Shown here: positions 1-4,889 of the stretch, piece after piece
How the letters are laid out: every line of letters starts with the position of its first letter
Position numbering within the stretch: position 1 is the first letter of the stretch
Assembly (NCBI GenBank): GCA_020430675.1
Contig: JAGQJJ010000314.1
Span: 1 to 5,358 of the forward strand
DNA from: Myxococcales bacterium
Lineage (GTDB): Bacteria > Myxococcota > Bradymonadia > UBA7976 > UBA1532
Reading direction: 5' to 3'
Length of the DNA stretch: 5,358 bases
Translations under genes and position numbers: made by a program
The notes under the pieces: generated by a model
What the model was told of the DNA's origin: nothing
What the model saw: the letters and a program-made list of their open reading frames with translations, nothing else
Databases searched by the model: none

Positions 1-1209
1 CTGCGCGCCGCCCTGCTCGACGCGACGGCCCCGCTCCGCGCCCGCACTGGCGCCGCGCGCGTGCTGATGGTGCTCGCCGAGGGGGAAGACGAAGCCCTGG
101 CCGCCGGCCTGCGCGACGCCGAACCCCGCGTGCGCCGCGCCTGCGCCACCCCCGCCGCGCCATTGTCGGCCCTCATCGCCGCGCTCACCGACTCGGATCC
201 CGTCGTGGTCACCCGCGTCGCCGAGATCCTCGAACAGCGCGACCATCTGCCGCCCCTCGAAGCGCTGCAGACCGCCCTGGCCACGGCAAACGACCTGCCT
301 CAGCGCGAAGCCGACGCGCCGCCGCCCCAAGCGGCGCTGTTGCGCCTCATCGCGCGCGCCGATCCGACCGCCCCGGCGCTCATCAACGCCGCCCGCGCCG
401 GTGACCCGACCGCGCTCGACCACCTGGCCGATGCCGCCACGCTCGATGAATTGCTCGTCGACGCCCCGATCGCCGCCGCCTGGGGCCTTGCCCGGCTCGG
501 CGTGCCCTCACCGGCGGTCATCGACCACGCCGACCCCCGCGTGCGCGCCGCCGCCGCCCGCGCACTGCCGCCCGGTGACGCGCGCCTCGCCACCCTCGTT
601 GACGACCCCGACCCCGGCGTCGCCTGGCTCGCCCGCCGCGCCCAGACCGGCGCCTTCACCCCCGACGCGCTCGATCGCCGCCGAGGACGCCACCGCTGGC
701 TCGACGCGCCCTCCGCGCGGCCGCCCTATGGCCTGCGCCCCGATGACGCGCTGCCCCCGGTCACCCGCGTTGCCGCCGCGCTCGCGCTGTGCCACCCGCG
801 CTTCGACGTGAACCTGGGCGTCGCCGTGCGCAGCGCCGAGGCCGCCGGACTCGCCGAGGTCTTCCTCATCGGTCGCGCCGAGCTGTTTCGCAGCCCCGCC
901 CGCGGCACCGATCGCGCCCTGCCATTGCGCCATGCGCCTGACCCGGCCGCCCTGATCCGCTTCGCCCGCGAGGGCGGCTACCAGCTTGTGGCCATCCAGC
1001 AGACGCCCGACAGCGTGCCCTTCCACCGCGCCGCCTACCCCCCGCGCCCGCTCTTCATCGTCGGCGCCGAAGACGAAGGCGTGCCCGAGGCCCTGCGCGT
1101 GGCCGCCGATCTGGTGGTCGAGATCCCACAATTCGGGGTGATCGACAGCCTGAACGTCGCCGCCGCGGCGACGACGGTGTTGTTCCACTGGCGCGTCGGC
1201 CTGGCCTGA
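1..1209 (+). CDS. HEAT-repeat / SpoU (TrmH-type) RNA 2'-O-methyltransferase fusion, 5' partial
   Basis: Probable SAM-dependent 2'-O-ribose methyltransferase acting on tRNA or rRNA in the cytoplasm. The reading frame is open from base 1, so the true start lies upstream; the GTG at 61 falls inside repeat sequence and is not a convincing start. The N-terminal half (about 1-650) is Ala/Leu/Arg-rich and reads as HEAT-like helical repeats, with recurring D-P-x-V / D-P-R-V-R-A-A-A-A-R-A-L turns. The C-terminal domain (about 750-1200) carries all three SpoU motifs: N-L-G-V-A-V-R (Asn at 811, Arg at 829), G-A-E-D-E-G (Glu at 1069), and I-P-Q-F-G-V-I-D-S-L-N-V (Ser at 1147, Asn at 1153). These correspond to the catalytic and SAM-knot residues known from TrmH, including the N-x5-R spacing. 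The domain therefore looks active. Exact substrate is unknown; the HEAT part may bind RNA or a partner protein. The gene converges on the cytochrome gene. Confidence 0.88.
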   Translation: MRAALLDATAPLRARTGAARVLMVLAEGEDEALAAGLRDAEPRVRRACATPAAPLSALIAALTDSDPVVVTRVAEILEQRDHLPPLEALQTALATANDLPQREADAPPPQAALLRLIARADPTAPALINAARAGDPTALDHLADAATLDELLVDAPIAAAWGLARLGVPSPAVIDHADPRVRAAAARALPPGDARLATLVDDPDPGVAWLARRAQTGAFTPDALDRRRGRHRWLDAPSARPPYGLRPDDALPPVTRVAAALALCHPRFDVNLGVAVRSAEAAGLAEVFLIGRAELFRSPARGTDRALPLRHAPDPAALIRFAREGGYQLVAIQQTPDSVPFHRAAYPPRPLFIVGAEDEGVPEALRVAADLVVEIPQFGVIDSLNVAAAATTVLFHWRVGLA

Positions 1210-1220
1210 GCCCGGCCGAC
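1195..1220. terminator. Hairpin at the convergent gene junction, probable bidirectional transcription stop
   Basis: A 7-bp perfect stem pairs 1195-1201 (GTCGGCC) with 1214-1220 (GGCCGAC). After a single T/C mismatch (1202/1213) it continues with 3 more GC pairs (1203-1205 with 1210-1212), closed by a CTGA tetraloop at 1206-1209. The structure covers the stop codon of the methyltransferase gene (1207-1209) and touches that of the cytochrome gene (1220-1222), so it could act on both transcripts. There is no T-tract on either side, so it is not a classical Rho-independent terminator; in a GC-rich genome it may work with Rho or simply protect 3' ends. The pairing is seen directly; the function is inferred. 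Confidence 0.5.
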
Positions 1221-1945
1221 TACTTCACCACGCGCGGCGCGATCACCGGGCTCGGCGGCGCCTCAACGCGGCGCAGATGGCACCCCGAGCACGTCGCGAT
1301 CACCGCCCCGTAGATCGCCGGCCGCGCCTCGGGCGCCGCCTCCACGCCATCGGCCGCCAACGCGTGCACCCGCGCGCCGAGCGCGATCGCCTCGGGCGTC
1401 GCGCCGCGCGCGGCCAGCTGTTCGGGCTGCAGCGGCACCTCGGCCAGCGCGTTGATGCCATCCTTCCAATCGGCGAACGAAGGGCGGGTCAGGCCATCCC
1501 ACAGCTTGGCGGCGCCCCAGTGGTGCCGCCACATATGGCCATCGACCGAAGCTTCCGCCGCGGGCTCGGGCGGCGCCGAGGGCGGTACGGACCGCACTTC
1601 GAGGCGCTGATGGCAACTGCCGCAGGCGGCGGCCACATCGGCCACGCCCGCCGCCGCGTCGCTGAGCGTGCTCGCCCCGGCCGCGCGGCGCGCGCCTTGC
1701 TGCATGGCGTCAAAATCGACCCGCGCCGCTTCACCGAACGCGGGGTGCATCGGCTGCCGAGACAGCTCATCGGCCGGCGCGGCGAGCAGGCTCAAGTCGC
1801 CCTGCACGACGATCTCGCGCAGCGCCAACGACGACGAGTAGTGGGCGTGCATCTCGGTCTTGATCGGCGGTGCCTCGGGCTCGGGGCGACTGGCGCACGC
1901 CGTGGCCAGCGCGAGCCCGACGGCAAACAAGAAGATGGGTCTCAT
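1220..1945 (-). CDS. Predicted dihaem c-type cytochrome lipoprotein, class-II-like tandem domains
   Basis: 241-residue predicted lipoprotein, probably an envelope electron carrier facing the periplasm. It starts with M-R-P followed by a hydrophobic stretch and a lipobox-like A-T-A-C, giving lipidated Cys17. Ala follows that Cys, so there is no Asp+2 inner-membrane retention signal. Two CxxCH covalent haem sites are present: C-G-S-C-H at residues 108-112 and C-S-G-C-H at 219-223. Each lies at the end of an approximately 80-110-residue Ala-rich helical segment opening with a Met/His cluster (M33-H34-A35-H36 and M138-W139-R140-H141). This repeated layout resembles class II (c'-type) cytochromes, where CxxCH is C-terminal, and suggests internal duplication. 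Start choice is firm: GGAGGT (plus-strand 1952-1957) lies 6 nt from the ATG. Specific redox partner is unknown. The upstream carrier gene on the same strand is 186 bp away, so co-transcription is uncertain. Confidence 0.85.
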   Translation of the reverse strand: MRPIFLFAVGLALATACASRPEPEAPPIKTEMHAHYSSSLALREIVVQGDLSLLAAPADELSRQPMHPAFGEAARVDFDAMQQGARRAAGASTLSDAAAGVADVAAACGSCHQRLEVRSVPPSAPPEPAAEASVDGHMWRHHWGAAKLWDGLTRPSFADWKDGINALAEVPLQPEQLAARGATPEAIALGARVHALAADGVEAAPEARPAIYGAVIATCSGCHLRRVEAPPSPVIAPRVVK

Positions 1946-1981
1946 GGTGCCACCTCCGGGTCAGCGCGGAGATTTGCAGCA

Positions 1982-1999
1982 CTCGGCATGCCATCCGAG
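1982..1999 (-). promoter_or_regulatory. Small inverted repeat upstream of the cytochrome gene
   Basis: CTCGG at 1982-1986 pairs with CCGAG at 1995-1999 across an 8-nt loop, and the 8-bp palindrome GGCATGCC (1985-1992) overlaps it. The element lies about 37-54 nt before the cytochrome ATG, where it could be a leader hairpin or a small operator. No convincing -35/-10 pair was found in 1946-2131. Short dyads arise often by chance at this base composition, so this is weak. Confidence 0.2.
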
Positions 2000-2121
2000 C
2001 GCCAACCGACGGCAAGGTCGTAACATCTTGTTCAGGCAGGAGAATTCAGAACCGCGCGCCCTGATGGGCGGCGGGATGGGCGGGCTTTCGTTACCGGGAA
2101 GTGACGGTGCGGCGGATGCCG

Positions 2122-2143
2122 CGCGCCGCGATCAGGCGGCGCG
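2122..2143 (-). terminator. GC-rich hairpin over the carrier-protein stop codon
   Basis: A perfect 8-bp stem (2122-2129 CGCGCCGC? read as CGCGCCGC pairing with 2136-2143 GCGGCGCG) encloses a 6-nt loop, 2130-2135, that contains the TGA stop of the carrier-protein gene (plus-strand TCA at 2132-2134). In the minus-strand transcript it would form at the very end of the coding region. No U-run follows, so it may be a 3'-end stabiliser, a Rho-assisted stop, or chance in Arg/Ala-rich coding sequence. Confidence 0.3.
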
Positions 2144-2410
2144 GCGCTGGGCGGCGCAGGCGAGGTGCTCGGCGAGGCTGGCGATGGTGTCGATGCCGCT
2201 GTTGCTGGCGCGGATGAACCACGACGACAGCTCGATGGCGCCGATCTCGCGCTTGATCATGCTGAACAGTGAGGTGAGGCAGAGAGAGTCGAGGCCGAGA
2301 TCCGCGGTCAGCGACGCATCAACCCGAAGCTCGCTCGCCGAGAGCTCGGGGCAGACGTCGGCGATCTCCTTCAGCAGCAGTCGCTCGATGTGCTCGGCCG
2401 TGTGGTTCAT
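2132..2410 (-). CDS. Stand-alone acyl/peptidyl carrier protein
   Basis: 92-residue phosphopantetheine-binding carrier protein, cytosolic, expected to hold acyl or aminoacyl groups as thioesters after modification by a 4'-phosphopantetheinyl transferase. The attachment site is D-L-G-L-D-S-L with Ser42, at the head of helix II (L-D-S-L-C-L-T-S-L-F-S-M-I). Helix I is near residues 5-20, and the end, D-T-I-A-S-L-A-E-H-L-A (74-84), fits the last carrier helix. The S-W-F-I-R-A-S segment before it differs from the housekeeping fatty-acid AcpP, pointing to a specialised secondary-metabolism or lipid-type carrier. Length is typical of discrete ACPs. The ATG at 2410 is chosen because a purine-rich GAGGGGAAG lies just upstream and the protein then begins at helix I; a TTG 45 bp upstream would add a non-homologous-looking tail. 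No ketosynthase, ligase or other cognate enzyme lies in the window. It is divergent from the LolA-like gene. Confidence 0.88.
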   Translation of the reverse strand: MNHTAEHIERLLLKEIADVCPELSASELRVDASLTADLGLDSLCLTSLFSMIKREIGAIELSSWFIRASNSGIDTIASLAEHLACAAQRRAA

Positions 2411-2522
2411 TTGGCTTCCCCTCTCGCTTGATCCTTCCTGCGAGCACCGTGCCAACTGTCGCGCGATTCAGTATCGCGGCATTTGGCGGGCTTTTCCGCC
2501 AGATCCAGCGATCGCATTCGGC

Positions 2523-2539
2523 CATATTGATACAATATG
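2523..2539. promoter_or_regulatory. 17-bp perfect palindrome, candidate operator
   Basis: CATATTG-ATA-CAATATG: two 7-bp arms matching perfectly around a 3-bp centre, in the most AT-rich part of the divergent region. An overlapping imperfect dyad, TGAtACA-N3-TGTgTCA (2528-2544), shares half of it. Size and symmetry fit a dimeric repressor such as a TetR- or MarR-type protein, but no regulator gene is in the window and the family cannot be assigned. It overlaps the predicted -10 elements on both strands, which would suit repression of both directions. The dyad is seen; binding is inferred. Confidence 0.5.
2528..2536 (+). promoter_or_regulatory. Candidate extended -10 element for the LolA-like/beta-barrel operon
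   Basis: TGATACAAT fits the extended -10 pattern TGn followed by TACAAT (5 of 6 to TATAAT). No good -35 is seen at the proper distance, which extended -10 promoters may tolerate. Transcription would start near 2543 and give a leader of roughly 217 nt. It occupies the same bases as the candidate minus-strand -10, so the two promoters would compete for polymerase if both are real. Confidence 0.3.
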
Positions 2540-2560
2540 TGTCATATCGTGACCAGACAA
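2532..2560 (-). promoter_or_regulatory. Candidate sigma-70-type promoter for the carrier-protein gene
   Basis: Read on the minus strand, TTGTCT (plus 2555-2560) and TATTGT (plus 2532-2537) match the -35 and -10 consensus at 4 of 6 positions each, with an exact 17-bp spacer. Transcription would begin near 2525, leaving a leader of roughly 115 nt before the carrier ATG. The -10 lies inside the 2523-2539 palindrome. Matches are moderate, so this is tentative. Confidence 0.35.
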
Positions 2561-2573
2561 CATGTGCCACCGT

Positions 2574-2587
2574 GTGCAGATATGCAC
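2574..2587. promoter_or_regulatory. 14-bp inverted repeat GTGCA-GATA-TGCAC
   Basis: Perfect 5-bp arms flank a 4-bp centre. It lies 34 bp from the end of the 2523-2539 palindrome, within the AT-rich core and upstream of the candidate minus-strand -35. This could be an activator or second repressor site. Arms are short, so chance is possible. Confidence 0.3.
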
Positions 2588-2648
2588 TTATTGGCACAAT
2601 TGAGCTCATTGGTCGCTGCCCGCCTGGAGAAGACGACAAGTGCGGCCC

Positions 2649-2668
2649 GTGTCAGCGCTGCATGACAC
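2649..2668. promoter_or_regulatory. Inverted repeat GTGTCA-N8-TGACAC
   Basis: Perfect 6-bp arms at 2649-2654 and 2663-2668. The half-site GTGTCA also occurs at 2539-2544 in the arm of the imperfect dyad near the candidate promoters. It could be a second binding site for the same regulator or a hairpin in the long leader of the LolA-like gene. The shared half-site is seen; the common regulator is inferred. Confidence 0.3.
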
Positions 2669-2746
2669 CCCCGCGTCGCCGAGGGCTTGACCCCGAGCCC
2701 GCAGAGCCGTCACGCTGAGGTTCTCGTCCGCGGATCGCGGCCGCCC

Positions 2747-2754
2747 GGAGGTGA
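2747..2754 (+). promoter_or_regulatory. Strong ribosome-binding site deciding the LolA-like start
   Basis: GGAGGTGA is a full anti-16S match with 5 nt to the ATG at 2760. It overlaps an in-frame GTG at 2751, which therefore cannot be the start. Confidence 0.85.
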
Positions 2755-2759
2755 ACCGC

Positions 2760-3530
2760 ATGGCTCGTTGGAGTTGGATCGCGTTTGCGATCGCCCTGCC
2801 CGCAACGGCGTTCGCGCAGACCCCCGAAGAGAAGGGCACCGCGATCGCGCGCGCGGCCGACGCGGCCAATAGCGGCTATGGCGGCGAGCAGGCCGACCTG
2901 GAGATGACGCTGGTCAACGCCCAGGGCGACGAGGTCAAGCGCCGCCTCGCCATGCGCATCGCCGAGATGCCCGATGACGGCGACCGCTCGCTCATCACCT
3001 TCGAGTGGCCGGCCGACGTCAAGGGCACCCGCATGCTGACGTGGTCGCATCGCAAGGATGACGACGACCAGTGGCTCTTTCTGCCCACCCTCAAGCGCGT
3101 CAAGCGCATCGCCGCCCGCGGCAAGTCGGGCGCCTTCATGGGCAGCGAGTTCGCTTATGAGGATCTGGGCAGCTCCGAAGTCGACAAATACGCCTGGACC
3201 TTCGAGCGCGAGGAGTCGATCGAGGGCCGCCCCTGCCAGGTGCTGGGCCGCGTACCCAAGGACAAGCGCAGCGGCTACTCGCGGCAGGTGGTCTGGCTGG
3301 ACGACGGCTACCAGCAGGCCGTGCGCATCGAGTTCTTCGACCGCAAGGGCGAGCTGCTCAAGACGATGACCTTCTCGCACTTCACCCAGTACGGAAAATA
3401 CTGGCGCGCCAACCTGATCGAGGTCAGCAACCACCAGACGCACAAGCGGTCGATGCTGGCCTGGACGAAGCGCAGCGTCGGCGGCGGCGCCGCGCCCGAG
3501 GACTTCGACCCCGACGCGCTGGGAGACTGA
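2760..3530 (+). CDS. LolA-like periplasmic protein, outer-membrane lipoprotein-sorting family
   Basis: 256-residue secreted protein expected to bind lipid or lipoprotein acyl chains in the periplasm. A signal peptide (M-A-R-W then a hydrophobic core, cleavage about A-F-A|Q after residue 19) is followed by a LolA-like half-barrel domain, about residues 45-240. Family hallmarks are T-F-E-W-P-A-D-V-K-G-T (80-90), W-L-F-L-P-T-L-K-R-V-K-R-I (105-117), and M-G-S-E-F-A-Y-E-D-L (127-136). These match the LolA_like family (PF17131, by recall) rather than true LolA, which is shorter and lacks the G-S-D/E-F-x-Y-E-D motif. The ATG at 2760 is fixed by its ribosome-binding site. It is translated just ahead of a beta-barrel gene 4 bp downstream. 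In other genomes such proteins usually neighbour an MMPL/RND exporter, which is not seen here. The precise ligand is unknown. Confidence 0.88.
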   Translation: MARWSWIAFAIALPATAFAQTPEEKGTAIARAADAANSGYGGEQADLEMTLVNAQGDEVKRRLAMRIAEMPDDGDRSLITFEWPADVKGTRMLTWSHRKDDDDQWLFLPTLKRVKRIAARGKSGAFMGSEFAYEDLGSSEVDKYAWTFEREESIEGRPCQVLGRVPKDKRSGYSRQVVWLDDGYQQAVRIEFFDRKGELLKTMTFSHFTQYGKYWRANLIEVSNHQTHKRSMLAWTKRSVGGGAAPEDFDPDALGD

Positions 3531-3534
3531 TCAC

Positions 3535-4803
3535 GTGAGGTCCATTGGCGCTGCGCTGCTCCCATTTGCCGTCGCGCTGCTCATCGCCCCGCCCGTGCAG
3601 GCCGCCGGCCTTGAAGGGCAGGGCTCGGTGGCGATCGAAGGCCGGGCTTTTGTGCCCGACGATGACGACACGACCGACGACATCGGCCTCGCGCTGGCCA
3701 CCCGCCTTGAAGCCGGCTGGACGCCGAAGCCGTTTGAAGCCGCGCTGCGCCTCTTCGGCCGCGTCGACGCCTTCGATGAGGAGCGGGCGATCTTCGTGCC
3801 CGAAGAGGCCTACGTCGGCTTCAACCTCTCGCCGGTGAAGATGCGCGTCGGCTGGCAGCTGCAGAACTGGTCGGCGACCGAGGCCTTCCACCCGGCCGAT
3901 GTGATCAACAGCCGCAACTTCGACAGCCGCATCGAGAACCCCGACAAGCTCGGCGAGCCGATGGTCTCGGTGCAGGTGCGCGTGCTCTGGGGCAGCGTCA
4001 CCGCGTTCTACATGCCGTTTCGCGTGGCGCCGCATCTGCCCGGCCCGTCGTCGCGGCTGTCATTTGCCCCCGAGGGCGTGACGCCAGGCTCGCCGGTCTT
4101 CGCCGGCCGCGACCGCCAGATCGGCACCGACCTCATCGCCCATCAGTTTGCGTTGCGCCTGCGGCAGACGATCGGCGACGCCGACATCTCATTGCACGTC
4201 GTGCAGCATCAGGATCGCGCCCAGCCGACCCAGGTCTTCGACCGCCAGAGCATGCAGCCGCGGCCGCTCTACCACTTTGTCACGCAGTACGGCGGCACCT
4301 ACCAGCACGTGCTCGGCGACTTCGTGCTCAAGGTCGAGGCGGTGCATCGCGAGTTCATGTATCCCGATCTGTCGACGCGCTACGTGCTGGTACAGCGCGA
4401 GCAGATCGACCACTCGCAGTTTGCCGGCGGCCTGGAGTACGGCTGGTCGTACGAAGGCGGCGCCGACGGCGTGGTGGTGCTCGAAGCGCAGGTGCTGCGC
4501 ACGGTCAACGGCGAGGACGACCGCGACCTGCACCCCTTCCAACGCGACGTTCTGCTCGGCTACCGCCACGTCTTCAATGACATCGAGGGCCGGCGCCTGC
4601 AGGTCGGCGTGATCTTCGATATCGAAGACGCGCCGCAACTGCTGGGCACCGCGAGCTATGAGCAACGCCTGTCCGATGTCTGGTCGTTCAACGCCGGCCT
4701 GCGCATCGTCTTCGCGCCGACGCCGGAGGACGATGCCCCCCGTGGCCTGCAGCGCCTCGATGGGGCCCACGAGCTGAATCTGACCCTCGCGCGCTATTTC
4801 TGA
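3535..4803 (+). CDS. Predicted outer-membrane beta-barrel (porin-like, partner of LolA-like protein)
   Basis: 422-residue predicted outer-membrane protein. A signal peptide (M-R-S-I-G-A-A-L-L-P..., cleavage about V-Q-A|A after residue 23) precedes alternating polar/apolar strands rich in Arg, Tyr and Trp. The chain ends L-N-L-T-L-A-R-Y-F, with the C-terminal Phe recognised by the BAM barrel-assembly machinery. The segment R-V-G-W-Q-L-Q-N-W (104-112) followed by F-H-P-A-D-V-I-N-S-R-N-F (118-129) recalls the G-x-Q-x-x-x-W ... D-V-I-N-P motif of DUF1302-like barrels that accompany LolA-like or DUF1329 proteins; that family match is from memory. An acidic stretch D-D-D-D-T-T-D-D (42-49) lies in an early loop and could bind cations. 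The start is GTG at 3535 with GGGAGA 8 nt upstream; the preceding stop is 4 bp away, so the genes are probably translationally coupled. Transported substrate is unknown. Confidence 0.8.
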   Translation: MRSIGAALLPFAVALLIAPPVQAAGLEGQGSVAIEGRAFVPDDDDTTDDIGLALATRLEAGWTPKPFEAALRLFGRVDAFDEERAIFVPEEAYVGFNLSPVKMRVGWQLQNWSATEAFHPADVINSRNFDSRIENPDKLGEPMVSVQVRVLWGSVTAFYMPFRVAPHLPGPSSRLSFAPEGVTPGSPVFAGRDRQIGTDLIAHQFALRLRQTIGDADISLHVVQHQDRAQPTQVFDRQSMQPRPLYHFVTQYGGTYQHVLGDFVLKVEAVHREFMYPDLSTRYVLVQREQIDHSQFAGGLEYGWSYEGGADGVVVLEAQVLRTVNGEDDRDLHPFQRDVLLGYRHVFNDIEGRRLQVGVIFDIEDAPQLLGTASYEQRLSDVWSFNAGLRIVFAPTPEDDAPRGLQRLDGAHELNLTLARYF

Positions 4804-4826
4804 CGCGGTCGGCGCGCCAGCAGAGG

Positions 4827-4846
4827 GCGGGACATTGTCTTCCCGC
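4827..4846 (+). terminator. Possible weak terminator after the beta-barrel gene
   Basis: GCGGGA (4827-4832) pairs perfectly with TCCCGC (4841-4846) across an 8-nt loop. An alternative pairing, ATTGT (4834-4838) with ACAAT (4848-4852), overlaps it. It lies 24 bp after the stop codon, a suitable place for a terminator, but the nearest pyrimidine run (TCTCTCTTT, 4871-4879) is about 25 bp further on, so termination efficiency is doubtful. Confidence 0.3.
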
Positions 4847-4889
4847 AACAATCGGGTTAGCGTGCGAGCGTCTCTCTTTCGGGGTGCTG

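Larger units (their letters stand above)
2411..2759. promoter_or_regulatory. Divergent intergenic control region with AT-rich core
   Basis: This 349-bp gap separates the minus-strand carrier gene from the plus-strand LolA-like/beta-barrel pair. I count 43 G+C in the 100 bases 2511-2610, against about 70% in the flanking genes, so the core stands out sharply. It contains three clear inverted repeats (2523-2539, 2574-2587, 2649-2668), overlapping promoter-like elements, a hairpin TGGCGG/CCGCCA at 2484-2501 in the predicted carrier-gene leader, and CCGCG/CGCGG at 2728-2740 just before the LolA-like gene's ribosome-binding site. No convincing small gene was found in it. Confidence 0.7.

Noticed and set aside
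508..1188. Long minus-strand open frame (226 codons) opposite the methyltransferase gene
   Set aside because: Low-complexity Gly/Ala/Arg composition with no domain. It is a mirror of a strongly supported plus-strand gene in GC-rich DNA.
1277..2023. Plus-strand open frame of 248 codons across the cytochrome gene
   Set aside because: Arg-rich shadow translation. The minus-strand frame has a signal peptide, two CxxCH motifs and a ribosome-binding site.
2411..2455. Upstream TTG start for the carrier protein adding 15 residues
   Set aside because: The extra residues are not carrier-like, and the ATG at 2410 has a purine-rich site at a good distance and begins at helix I.
2592..2606. Possible sigma-54 promoter (TGGCAC ... 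GC)
   Set aside because: The GG-to-GC spacing is 9 nt instead of 10, and the TTGC element is absent.
2428..2718. Plus-strand 96-codon frame through the intergenic region with a Cys-rich end (C-P-P-G ... C-G-P-C-Q-R-C)
   Set aside because: The Cys cluster looked zinc-ribbon-like, but the frame has no good ribosome-binding site, crosses the AT-rich control region, and lacks the codon bias of the neighbouring genes.
2652..3443. Minus-strand 263-codon frame opposite the LolA-like gene
   Set aside because: It is antisense to a gene with a clear signal peptide, family motifs and ribosome-binding site, and shows no domain of its own.
3424..4035. Minus-strand frame opposite the LolA-like/barrel junction
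   Set aside because: His/Arg/Ala-rich antisense shadow of two supported genes.
4189..4851. Minus-strand 220-codon frame opposite the beta-barrel gene
   Set aside because: It has no recognisable domain. The plus strand encodes a full-length barrel with signal peptide and C-terminal Phe.
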